Shown here one piece after another: positions 24,821-35,881 of a stretch of 64,000 nt of DNA. Numbering within the stretch: the stretch's first letter is position 1; every line of letters begins with the position of its first letter. The position numbers and the translations under genes were made by a program. Source of the stretch: Pohlia nutans (taxonomy: Eukaryota; Streptophyta; Bryopsida; Bryales; Mniaceae); contig CM040100.1 of the NCBI GenBank assembly GCA_022496805.1, forward strand, positions 12,801,009 through 12,865,008, written 5' to 3'. The notes beneath the pieces were generated by a model. The model saw only the letters and a program-made list of their open reading frames with translations, ran no database searches and had not been told where the DNA came from.

Positions 24821-25819
24821 ACTGAACTGGTACAAGATGTATCTCGGTTGTGTAGAGTGAAAAAACGTTGTACTTATTGAAGTCTGTTTTGGTAACCAAT
24901 AGCCGGAGTCTTGTAAGTTACATCTTGCTGGATTGCAGAGTGCATCTGATCTCCTAGAATTATGTCTTGGCTTGTGATGCTTATGAGTGTAGATGTTTGA
25001 AGGCTCCTTGACCTCGATCTTTTCATATTCTTCCCACTCGTGGGGAGTCTAGTAGGAAATGCGCATAAGACATCCACCGTGGAGAAGCATTTGGAGTTCA
25101 TTAATGTATCCGCTTGTAAATTTGTTTGGTTGCGGCAAGGCCACAAACTTGCGGCTCCAGATATCCACTTGCTTCCGAGATATTTTTACGGATACTATCA
25201 TCTGTTAGCTGTTCCTTTAACTTTTTCGATCGTACTTTTGTCGTCGAAAATGGTTTTCGTCATCTCTTGTACTCAACTGGACCAGATCGCAAGCCTATTT
25301 CATCTTTTGCTGGCATGAATAACTTTGGCTCATGTATGGTGCAGGTGTGAGCAGTTCTATTGAGAAGAATTACGGAGTTTGCGGCGGGTTTGAGCTTGAA
25401 GGATGTTTCGAATCCTTGGAGACATGGAGTTATTACCTCCTGTGACCTGGTTTGGAATTGACGCCACCGCCGATTTTTTGGTATTTGAATCCGATGTGCT
25501 GCAGCAACCTGCTCCAGGAACGAACGTTTTAGCAGCGGTACCACCGCTGCGCCCCGGATTCTCGGATCACTTATAGTTAACACCGTTGAAGCAAGCACCC
25601 TCTTCGGAGATGAATGGCGGCTCTTCATTCGGATTTCAGATAGGATATGGACGATTTCCTTGTCGAAACAGGTACTGCAGGGAGGCAGGTGCGAAGGAGT
25701 TTATGAGGGGAAAATGCTGCACTGTAGCTGTTTGTGTGCATCACAGGGATTGGGAATCACCGGATAATTCATCGTTATTTCTGTGAAGGGTTTTCCCGAT
25801 CACAGAGTGTTTGGGAAGC

Positions 25820-28800
25820 ATGGATCGGTAAGTGTTTGGCGTATGAGCTGGCAGCATCTGGATTTTCACTAGGTGGACGATAGTATGGGAACGGAGATGA
25901 CATGCTTGTGTGGATTGTGTCAAATCGATTTCTTGTTGCGATTTATCTGAAATTATGCAGTTGTCGAGATGTTTGATGATATTTGTTATGTGACAGGTAC
26001 AAAGTGACGAGGCAGTTGGGCGACGGGACCTATGGAAGTGTTTGGAAGGCGATCAATAACGACACCAACGAGGTTGTGGCGATAAAGAAGATGAAGAGGA
26101 AGTTTTATTCGTGGGAAGAGTGCATGAATCTGAGAGAAGTGAAGGTGAGTCCGTAGCTGTTTGGGTGTGGTTCGGTAACTGACAAATTGGCACGTACGGT
26201 GGCATTTATTAGAGTGGCTGCTTGAGCCGTGTCTTGGTTTCATGATTGATGGTTTTGCAGTTTGATGAGGGATGGTCTTTTTAGTTTGATGATGTACTGA
26301 CCGATGAAACGGCGGATGTGGTTTGTGACAGTCTTTGCGGAAGCTGAACCATCCCAATATTGTGAAGCTGAAGGAGGTCATCAGAGAGAATGACGAACTA
26401 TTTTTTGTGTTCGAGTATATGGTGAGATGAGGACCTTGATTTATTATTATTATTATTCACGCTTGGTCAGGAGAGAGGAACACACAGAAACATGTGGGAG
26501 TGGTGTTGGATGTTAGTGACATCTGAACATAAGGTTATGCGGACGTGTGCAGGAGTACAATCTATACCAGCTTATTAAAGATAGGGATAAACCTTTTTCT
26601 GAAGCCAAAGTACGGAATTGGGCTTTTCAAATTTTGGAAGCATTAGAGTACATGCACAAGCATGGTTATTTTCACAGGGACCTGAAACCAGGTATTTATA
26701 TGTCATCATTCTTTTAGGTTTGGACAATGATGTTAAACATGGGTTATGAGTGGTGGCCTTGATGCCAGAAGCGCGTGATTTCAGATTTGCAGATTTGAAG
26801 CTGGGCACGGAGTGAGTGACTTGTTATGGTTGTTTTGTATGTGAAGAGAATTTGCTGGTTACGAAGGATGTGATCAAGGTTGCCGATTTCGGGCTGGCGA
26901 GGGAAGTAGTGTCGTGTCCACCGTACACAGACTATGTTTCCACCCGCTGGTACGACTTTCATTCGAACCAATCTGAATGGTTTTGGTATTGGTGCATGTT
27001 TAAAGTATGTGCAACCGATATTCTGACGTTGACGTGTCTGGAATGTATTTCAGGTATAGGGCACCCGAAGTGCTCCTGCAATCTCCGTCGTACTCGGCTG
27101 CTATAGGTACATAGTTTTACGTTCCGCTGGTATGCACGTAGAGTCCACAAGGAATGATCGCGGTATGGATAATGATAAACAGGACCGTGACAGAGGATGG
27201 ATGTGCCTCATGTAGTTTTTGAGTTGAGCTTCTATGGGGAATTATGTTTGGAGCTTTTGTGCCGATATATCGTATTGGGAGGGTGATTCTCGGCCAATTC
27301 AGTGATACTGTTAGTGATGGTGATAATAATGTTAGTAGGGAATCATGGTGCCGTTGTGTTTTTAGTGGATTGTTTGACTGGATTATTTGACTGGGGGATA
27401 GTTTTATCAAATGCTTGGGGTACTTTTTCAGTTTTCTGGTGTATTTCAGCTATTGGAATGGTCTTTTGTGCAATTCATTGGTTGTCGCTCACCGTGATCC
27501 TTTGGTTCATGTTCAGATATTTGGGCTATTGGAGCAATAATGGCTGAGCTCTTCACCCTTCGCCCTCTTTTTCCTGGGGCAAGGTACGTATTTTCAGCAC
27601 TCGATCATGTTATCTGATGCTTGATCTGCTTACATACGAAAGTTATGTAAGTGCTTGTATGATATTGATATTTTTGGCATCGATGATATTGGTGGTTGGT
27701 TGGGTTACTTTGGAGACTGTGACCAGGGAGTAATGCAGGGAATCACTGAAATATGACATGATTTGAACTAGCTGTTGTGTTGTCAAGATTAGTGTATGCT
27801 TTTGAGGGGTTGGTGGTTTTGTGCATATGACCGATTTATTGGATGAGTTATTCACGGAAATAATAGTTGATTATTGTTGTGGGTGACAGTGAGGTAGACG
27901 AAATATACAGAATCTGTGCCGTGATTGGGTCACCAAGTCAGCAGACTTGGTCTGATGGAATGAAACTGGCAGGTTCTTTGAATTTCCAGTTCCCTCAGGT
28001 ATTTATTCTCAAGTGATGCGAAATTTTGCATTGGAACATGTGCGACTATCGTCACGCTGATTTTCACTACAGTAGTGAGTCGGAGACATGGCTATGTGGC
28101 TTCTTTATTGTTTTGACCTTCAATTTTCTTACTTAAGTTGGATGTTAGGAATATGTACATGCATGCGTTCAACTTGAGAATTACCCACGTCCAATTGTTC
28201 AATGCAAGAAGTACCCAAGCTCAGGTGTTGATGCATCGGCACTATATCTTTAGGCAGCGTGGCGGTTAGTTCTTATGGGAATGTGGTGGAAACAAAACGT
28301 GCGTCAGAGCGAAATTTAGATTGTGTGGAGTCTGTTTGATATAGATAATTGAAGCGTTTTGGGTGTCGGTGTTGCAGCTTTCACGAACCAATCTGGCGCA
28401 CCTGATACCAACTGCCAGCCCAGAAGCGATCAATCTAATATCTGTATGTTCCTGAATCTTATTTTGATTGTCAGTTTTCAAGAATTTGGGTGGGTGGGGA
28501 TTGTTATATCTGAGCATTGAAGTTTCACAGTAGACATGCGTCATCTCTGTGTAAGGGAGTACGTAGGGAATGATATTCCCCTACATTATTGGTCAAGTAG
28601 ATCAAAGATTTCTGTAGTCGAAATGTGAAGTCGGTCTCAAGCATGGGCTGGAAGAGATGGTTTTTGAAAAGCTGTTATTGGTTACAGGCGATGTGCGTGT
28701 GGGACCCCAGTAAAAGGCCTACAGCAGCACAGGCTTTGCAGCATCCATTCTTCCAGGTGATGCACTTGATTTCCCCCTGCAGCTGGGATGGAAGCAGTTG

Positions 28801-30430
28801 TGTTGCGATGGGTTTCTATAATTGAGAGTAGGCGGGGGTTCAAATTTCAACGCAGTGTTGCAATTCACAGTGATCTTACAGGCTATGTTTTTTATTGTAG
28901 ATCTTTACGGGGATGTTTTTGCTTCACTTTACTGCAGCTTCACGAAGTCCGAAGTGCACATCTATGATCTGATATTCTTAAGTCGTGCAGGTTCATAAAC
29001 GTATTCCACCGGGAATTCCTGGATGTGAGCTGGTGCAGCCAAAGTCATTCATACCTACCGGTTTGCACCCGATGGCCTGTGTGATAATTTCTGTGCTAAT
29101 GTTTTGTTTTTGCTTGGTCTTTCTGTGATACTTTTGATTGTGCACTGTGTGATCTCAATGTTTGTGCTCTCTTTGATGGTTCGTGTATTCCCATAATAAC
29201 AGGTTATTTGGATGGGGTGTTTCATTTGATAGTAGTTTAGATCGTTGATATGTAATACTACAACGAAAATGCTCCAAATAGTGTGGGTGTGGTTGAATAT
29301 TGTGGGTGGAAAATTATTATAAACCAAAGCAATTTTGAACGGTACATGTGACTGGTGGACACTGCAATGACCCTGGCGTAAAAGCAACAGTGATCTTATG
29401 AAAGTTGGTGAATGTTTTCGTAAATGCCGTGGCCCACAGCATATGGTATATTTAGGGTAGTTATTGCTGTAGTAGTACGTATCTTTTGTTGTTGATTGAA
29501 GGTCAGTGAGTTGTTTCTTTCAGTTTTACTGATGGATTGTTTCCTATTGCAGTGGTGAAGGCAAACTCTATGTCGAACATGGAGTTCGAAGCCCAGTCAG
29601 GTAGTGCTAAACATGTCGATTCTGCAAAATGCAAGTTGGGTAACTAATTTGGGAAGTAGTAGATACATGTATGGCGTATTCTAATACTAGGACTGCAATG
29701 GCTACTGTGTACAGGAGGAAAGCGTGGAAATGCTCTTTGGACTAAGCAGGTACTCTTCTTCGAGAAATTTTATCTGGGACATTTGATGTTAGTGTTGGTG
29801 TCCCTATGTTTTGAAAATACTGGTATTAAAATTCTTGGGGTATATGTTTCAGAATGGCAGTCCAGTTTCGTACGCAAGCGGCAAACCAAGGGCTGCCGTT
29901 CATCGATCTTCAGGTAGTCAAGGTATTTGGCATGTCCCTGGACTCGAATGTCCGAAACTTGTTTGCAAGATATTTCCGGCTGTCTGGATTATACAAATAT
30001 ATGTACTTACCAGGTTTTTTTGTGTGATTTGACAGGTGTCCCACAGATTCCTCATGGCCGTGTTCCAGTGACCTCCTCCGTGAACCCGACTGTGCCAGCT
30101 CTTCCCACTCGGTGTTTACCTCCGCCCCGCTCCGTTTTGAAGCAGTTTTAGTCCGAATTTCTTTTTTGTGAGGGATTCTTTATGCGTAGTGGATAATGAG
30201 GAGATGGAGCTGTTTGTGATTTTGTCATATATTGATTAGCAGTGGTTGTCGTATTTTGTGGCAGGTATTATGTCCATCCTGCTGCCTTGTCGTCCAGCAC
30301 CAATTATGGAAGACCTCACTTAGCAGGTGGAGAAACGTATCAGGGAGCTTTTCATGCACTGCCGGCTGTAACTGCAAATCATCGACGGGGTTACAATATC
30401 AGAAATTCCTACAACATGACAGTGGCATGA
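25820..30430 (+). CDS. MAK/ICK-type (RCK family) serine/threonine protein kinase
   Basis: Sixteen exons in phase: 25820-25827, 25997-26144, 26332-26421, 26553-26691, 26847-26949, 27054-27106, 27517-27583, 27890-27998, 28378-28443, 28688-28756, 28991-29060, 29553-29600, 29715-29749, 29853-29913, 30036-30111, 30265-30430. They give 435 residues, near the 440-460 of plant relatives. The kinase domain starts at residue 4: Gly loop GDGTYGSV (11-18), Lys33, HRDLKPEN (Asp125), DFG (142-144), activation-loop TDY (156-158) and STRWYRAPE. The TDY motif, [14 protein letters not shown] and PFFQ end place it with the plant homologues of MAK/ICK (Arabidopsis At4g19110/At5g45430 and MHK types), CMGC kinases that phosphorylate Ser/Thr. 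The tail is Ser/Pro-rich and ends [15 protein letters not shown]. The ATG sits only 8 bases before the first intron. If exon 15 is not spliced at 30111, reading continues to a stop at 30148-30150, giving a different C-terminus. Every GT-AG junction keeps frame. Confidence 0.92.
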
Positions 30431-31469
30431 TTTCTATTCCAGCGATTCCACTCTACTGCAAGCCGGTTTAGTTTGGACGATCGTTGCAGAGGTGAATGGA
30501 CGCTTGGGTAATTGTGTGGATGGGGCACGGATGGACCCGCCACTACTAAGTTGAGGCAGTGCGTGATTGATATAGTGAGATGTGGGATGTTGAGTGCATT
30601 TAGATGAGTTTTTCTTTTTCCGGGTACCTGGCTGATGGGAAGCGAGTTTTGTGGTTTGGTGCTTCGGAGGCCAAGGATCATAGGAAGAAGAATTTGAATG
30701 CTAAGAGTTATAGTAGTTTGTATGTTTGTCTCGAAGTGGAGTGGTAGTAGACAGGTCTTTACATATGTGGGCGAGTAGGATTTTCAAGTCATCATCAACG
30801 GGATGATGTTTACATGGGCAGACACGGTGGAGTTTGCATTTCACTCTTTCCAGTACTGTGCGACATGTAAATCTTTTTGATGATATAGCTATGCATGCGT
30901 ATTATGAATATTCAAAGTGTATTGATGTGTGGTGTGGGATATGGGATTTCATTTAGAACCTGGCAGCGCTTGGCAAGATTATGTTGTGGTTTTTGGATTT
31001 GCATTTTCGTTTATGTTTTATTCTTCATGGCATACTTCAGCAGTTGCCTTAACATCCTTCCAAAAAGAATCTAGAGTGTTCAGAATTTTGAGTTCTATAT
31101 TGAAAGCTTTGTCCGTATCCACAATTTTTTCTCCATTCTCCGATGTACTTTAGAGTGTCTTTTTGGCTTTGGTATTGTGAACAGTGTTTGTAATCTTCAA
31201 ATAATTCGAGAAGTGAGTACTTTATACATCCGTGAATAAATTGTGAAAAGTGAGGACGGTATACATCCGTACTACAGTAGATTGTTATAATCGTTTAGCT
31301 CTATCTTTGAGGTTCTATTCAATTTTTAAAGCTCAAGTGTATCCTTGCTTTGGCATCGTATGTATGTCTACTTTATGATTGGCCCAATCGTATGTATGTT
31401 TACTTTGAGATTGGTTCTTTACAACTGCTTTATTGGGCCCTACTTTTTAGGTAGGGAGTATCCATTGTG
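30431..31469. other. 3' UTR and spacer after the kinase gene
   Basis: The first few hundred bases probably hold the 3' UTR and polyadenylation site; composition stays balanced to about 30950. After that the sequence becomes AT-richer. A short direct repeat, TCGTATGTATGT(C/T)TACTTT, occurs near 31350 and 31388. No gene is seen. Confidence 0.5.
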
Positions 31470-32224
31470 TTAACCCCTAAACGTCCAACTGTCCAGATAG
31501 TGGACGATGTACACAATCAAACAGAGTTTTCTCATCCGTCAGAGTTTTCTCATCCGTCGTTGACTTTTTGAAGTGATGATTTTTTAGTATATCTTTTATG
31601 GGAAGTTAGCTTCATGCATGTGTAATTGGATTAGAAATGGGATTATTTGTGTAATCTTTGTGCCTCATTTTATGTTGTACTTAATCACCCGAAATTTTCA
31701 AGATTTCAGCGTGAAAGTGCTCTTAGAAAAGTCAAAAATTAATGCACTTGGAGTATTACCAATCACAACAAATTTCATCCACATATTGTCATTATCTTAT
31801 CTGTAATCAAGTTACAAAGAATTTTGAATTTGAGTTTCAAATTTTAGACAAAAAAATTGGTGATAGCAATCATAGATTTAACCATATGGATAAAATCAAA
31901 GATTCATAATGTACAACTTTTATTCATATATCAGGTTCAAACTATCCCTTTTAGATACATTTTGTAATTTGACTTGGAGTATTACCAATCACAACAAATT
32001 TCATCCACATATTGTCATTATCTTATCTGTAATCAAGTTACAAAGAATTTTGAATTTGAGTTTCAAATTTTAGACAAAAAAATTGGTGATAGCGATCATA
32101 GATCTAACCATATGGATAAAATCATAGATTCATAATGTACAACTTTTATTCATATATCAGGTTCAAACTATCCCTTTTAGATACATTTTGTAATTTGGAG
32201 ATGGGTGAGGACGTTTAGGTTCTA
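31470..32224 (-). mobile_element. piggyBac-like element, inverted copy with an internal duplication
   Basis: It starts with TTAA and CCCCTAAACGTCC at 31470 and reads as the reverse complement of the 56000-56572 element: GTGGACGATGTAC near the end, then CATTTTATGTTGTA-, CACAACAAATTTCATCC- and ATAATGTACAACTTTTAT-type blocks. The far end (GGACGTTTAGGTTCTA) has lost the perfect TTAA. A 226-bp internal segment is duplicated in tandem. No coding capacity. Confidence 0.75.
31746..32197. repeat. Near-perfect 226-bp tandem duplication
   Basis: Units at 31746-31971 and 31972-32197 both start ACTTGGAGTATTACC and end TTTTGTAATTTG; they differ at only a few positions. The high identity points to a recent duplication within an older element. 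Confidence 0.95.
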
Positions 32225-32321
32225 GTTTGGGGTATATGGACTTAGTATTTCAGTGTTCTATCTAGTTTGGTTCTATTTAGTTCTATTTAGTTCAGTTGTT
32301 TCAATTTCAAGGTTACGTTTT

Positions 32322-32765
32322 CAATCTCGAAGTTTGCGGCTATCTTCATTCTTCACAACGCCGCTATCTCGCTAGTGGATTTTGTTGGTGGATCAAATCT
32401 CACCTACTAGCATCTTCCATCAATCAATGAATCAAATATCTAAAAAGAATAATAGAAAGGGTACTTATATACTAAGGGGAATAGCCATTTGTAACAATTA
32501 ATAAAATTACATTTAGTTTCAATTCTGAGTATTTTTTTGTTCAGTTGTCTCAATCTCAAAGTTTGCGGCTATCTTCATTCTTCACAACGCCGCTATCTCA
32601 CTAGTGGATTTTGTTGGTGGATCAAATCTCACCTATTAGCATCTTCCATCAATCAATGAATCAAGTATCTAAAATGAATAATAGAAATGGTACTTATATA
32701 ATAAGGGGAATAGCCGTTTGTAACAAATAATAAAATTACGTTTAGTTTCAATTCTGAGTATTTTT
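32322..32765. repeat. Tandem pair of about 215 bp, period 229
   Basis: Copies at about 32322-32536 and 32551-32765 share AGTTTGCGGCTATCTTCATT, the CGCCGCTATCTC block, CATCAATCAATGAATCAA, ACTTATATA and GTTTCAATTCTGAGTATTTT in order, with about 5% difference. They could be two LTR-like or TRIM-like remnants, but no primer-binding site or internal region is visible. Confidence 0.9.
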
Positions 32766-33845
32766 ACTGTTTTTTTTTAGAGTGAAAAATCCATAACAAT
32801 TATAACTTAGTAACGTTTAAGTAGGTAATAATTAGCCTTGGTCGACTGTAGATATCATATATTTCTATAATGTTTTTTTTTTTTCTCCACTTCTACTTTG
32901 GTACATTTTGATACAAATGACGCAAAATTTGTAAAGTTATGGAAGCATTCAATGTTGCATAATAACTCAACTATAGTCATGGTGAATCATGTAAAAAAAA
33001 ATTATTGTAAGAATTATCTTATGTTATGTAGTAAATCCTAAGTGGTTTTAAAAGAATGTTAGTAGTGGATTTCAATACAAGATATCATACAATCTCCTAG
33101 CGTGAACTACTCATCTTTTCAAGTTAATTCTCTAACCAATATTTATCAAAAAAATGGAGGATTGATCCACAACAATTCAATAAACTGAAATGAGACACAA
33201 GATTAAAGGTTGACAAAGTATTGATGACATCACTGGTAGGAAATGTGTCATTTTTCACTTACTATAAATGATAAAGGAAGGATACCACGCCAACCACATG
33301 GATTAATCAATGCTGGTGAGTGGTTTTGGTCACAAGAAGACAAAAATATTAACATAATATTCACCCAGTAGTCACTATTCCCACAAAATGGAAAATGTAA
33401 AACGACAGGTCTTCTACTATTGCATGTTGATAATGTCTTGTGAGATGCGATGTTTTTCTCTTCACATATTAACACGCTATGAGATTCTTTCCTCTTCATC
33501 TCTTAGACTAAATAATGGGAATATCTCTTTTCTCTTCACTTCTTAAACTAAGTGATGCTTGACAAGGCCATTTCACTAGTTTCTTTTTGTTCGCTTTTCA
33601 ACCATTATTTTTCATTTTCAGTGTTTGAAAACTATGCAATGGTTATGAATGGGATGCATAGTTGGTTCACTACACAGTGAAAACTTCAAAATCACTATGA
33701 AAAGGATGTGTAGTTGGTCCACTACACTGCAATAAACTTGGATAAGACAAGCAGACAATAAAGGGTAACAAAGTTACATGATGTTGTTAATGTTATTTTC
33801 TCATGTGAATTGTTTTTCTCTTCAATTTTATACTAGGTGACTTGG
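32766..33845. other. AT-rich intergenic sequence
   Basis: No gene recognised. Short local duplications such as (G/T)CATAGTTGGTTCACTACAC and GTGTAGTTGGTCCACTACAC occur near 33655 and 33708. Confidence 0.55.
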
Positions 33846-34082
33846 AACTTTTGAATAGATTGTTGTGGAATCATTGAATTGCTTGTGGTAGGATTTTTGA
33901 ATGGTCTATCGTGGAATTCTTGAATGGAGTGTCATGGAATCTTTAAATCGGCTTTCATAGAATCTTTGAATCTATTATCGTGGAATCCTTGAATGGATTG
34001 TTGTGATCGTTGAATGTAACCTTTTTGAATTGCTTTTCTCTTCAATTTGTATACTAGGTGATGTGGAATCCTTGAATCAAAA
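33846..34082. repeat. Degenerate short tandem repeat, GTGGAATC-TTGAAT unit
   Basis: The phrase (A/C)(G/T)TGGAATC(C/T)TTGAAT recurs about seven times at roughly 25-30-bp spacing. The flanking phrase TTGTTTTTCTCTTCAATTT / TTGCTTTTCTCTTCAATTT with ATACTAGGTGA occurs on both sides, so a larger unit was also duplicated. Confidence 0.75.
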
Positions 34083-34447
34083 GTGAAAGTGACCTTTTCA
34101 CTATTTTTCCTTCACTTTTTTGTTAGGGAATCGCCCAGTGCCTAATTCAAAGTTGTGCAATTGGTTTACATCACTTAAGTGACTTCAATGAACGTGAATG
34201 AGACAAATATCAAATAAAGAGTAAACATTAGCACATATTTTTGTAAAAATAAGCTTCTAAAAAGCTTTCCTACAATTTGGTGAAATTCTTAACTGGTAAA
34301 ACCACATACCTGCAAGAGCTTGAAATAGATGAAGTTTTCTTTCCATTTGAACCTTTCATGTCAAGAATCCAAAACATTTATCATAATTTTGATCAATTTT
34401 TATGAAAATAACCTAGTTGAGAAAATATGCTAAAATTCGAACGATTA
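34083..34447. other. AT-rich spacer
   Basis: Nothing recognised in this stretch. Confidence 0.5.
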
Positions 34448-34717
34448 TCATTATAAGAATGTTACATTAAATGTGACGTTGGGGCAAAAATAGGTGACAT
34501 CAAAACGTGTTTTAACCAATGTCAACAATAGTCACATTTGTTGTCACTTGTTTTTGCCCACATGTCATTTGTTTTGCCTACATGTCACTTGTTTTGCCCA
34601 CATGTCACTTGTTTTTGCCCACATGTCATTTGTTTTGCCTACATGTCACTTGTTTTGCCCACATGTCACTTGTTTTTATGCCGCAACGTCATATTTAACG
34701 TGACATTCCTATAGTGA
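34448..34717. mobile_element. TIR MITE (CACTA-like ends) with an internal minisatellite
   Basis: The left end TCATTATAAGAATGTTACAT and the reverse-complemented right end TCACTATAGGAATGTCACGT match over more than 35 bp, extending through AAAT(G/A)TGACGTTG(G/C)GGCA. The right terminus, read inward, begins CACTA, as in CACTA elements, but no clear 3-bp target duplication is seen. The interior is a minisatellite of CACATGTCA(C/T)TTGTTTTGCC units of about 20 bp in a 62-bp higher-order pattern. No transposase. Confidence 0.75.
34530..34680. repeat. Minisatellite of CATGTCACTTGTTTTGCC units
   Basis: Seven copies of a 19-21-bp unit are directly visible, with a higher-order alternation of CCCACATGTCACTTG and CCTACATGTCACTTG/CCCACATGTCATTTG variants. 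Confidence 0.95.
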
Positions 34718-35520
34718 AAGTAAGAAATTAAAATGTATTCCATTATTTCCAATTAGCTTAGGGCAAGGGTTGCATTTATTACTTACTATACTCATATACA
34801 CAAATGTCAATCATCTAAGGAAATGGAGCATGTGTTACAAGTTAAAATTACCCTATTCGGAAGGTAGGGTTGGCCTAATATTTTTTATAAATGTCATAAT
34901 GATGTGAATTTTCTCCAAGATTCTATGAATATTCTCTAAGATTCTCTTTTTAGTATAGAAAACCAAAATAAATTGAAAAAATAAATTCTTAAAAATTTGG
35001 GCTTTCCTTTTTATTATTATTATATTACAATTTTTATTTTATTTTATTTTATTATTCTTTTTATTATTAAATTTGGGCAATTATTTTTATTTTTTTATTT
35101 TTTTTGCTTACCCTACCTTCTGGGTCAATTTACAAATTTTGTGGCATGATACTTGTACAGATTTTATTTTTCTTGATTACTTGGTGAAAGGATTTCTATT
35201 GAAGTAATCATAAAGTCAGATATCGTATCATCTAGTGCATTCCCTTAAAATTTTACATCAAGTTTTTAAAATATAAGCAGTGAGAAGCTCAAAGCTCGAG
35301 TTCATAAGTCTCTTTTATTATAGATTCAAACTTTTTAATTCTTTGTTGTCAAAAACAACATTTTCAAAAACATTGTTTTAGAAAAAAAATCATAGATTTG
35401 GATAGGTAATAAAAATGTCTCAAAAGATACCACTATTTTATGTCACCATTACACATGTGTTTGGACGTTTAGCGTTGAAATTTCTTTTGAATAGTTGAAT
35501 TTACAAAGACGTTTGAATAT
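34718..35520. other. AT-rich intergenic sequence
   Basis: The stretch 34990-35110 is nearly pure A/T with ATTTT and TTATTATTA words. GGAAGGTAGGG near 34859 and CCCTACCTTCTGGG near 35113 form an inverted pair around the AT-rich stretch, which may mark another short element. No gene. Confidence 0.5.
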
Positions 35521-35881
35521 TAGAGTTATCCGTAAACTAAAGGGTTGAGTGGGCCTTAGTTTGACTAAAATTTGGAGAAACAAAAACTATTGAGAGAAAT
35601 TCTAGGAAATCAAAAGAATGGGTGAGTGGGGACGGTCTAGGTATATATGGCGAGAATCTATTGCCAGAAAAGGGGCTAGCAATCACTTTCTTCATGTGTG
35701 AAGATGAATAATAGAAACTTGGGTGAGAAGTTTTTTAGCACCGATTTTGGTGCTTTCAAAGTTTGCATCCACAGTTTTTTTTTTAGTGCCCGACACACGT
35801 TCTTTTTTGAGGATTATTGTCATTATTCACTCAAACCATGGTCCACTCACCCACTTTTGAGGGACTTTACGGATAACTCTA
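35521..35881. mobile_element. TA-flanked MITE, Tc1/mariner-like
   Basis: Inverted ends GAGTTATCCGTAAA start at 35523 and end at 35879, each flanked by TA (35521-35522 and 35880-35881). Subterminal GAGTGGGCC and the complement of GGTCCACTCACCC extend the similarity. The 357-bp interior has no transposase. TA target duplication with short inverted ends is typical of non-autonomous mariner-type elements. Confidence 0.8.

Larger units (their letters stand above)
23430..25819 (+). promoter_or_regulatory. GC-richer leader and promoter region of the kinase gene
   Basis: Base composition rises sharply at about 23430, with pyrimidine-rich tracts and (GTC)n runs near 23768 and 24231, and stays raised up to the kinase ATG at 25820. 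I assign it as promoter plus 5' leader, probably with leader introns, because plausible donor and acceptor sites occur (for example ATCACAG before GGATTGGG near 25744) and no frame encodes a recognisable protein. Several upstream ATGs are present. A separate short or non-coding gene here cannot be excluded. Confidence 0.45.

Noticed and set aside
26959..27855. Minus-strand frames within the kinase gene
   Set aside because: They lie in introns and antisense to exons with conserved kinase motifs; composition follows from the plus strand.
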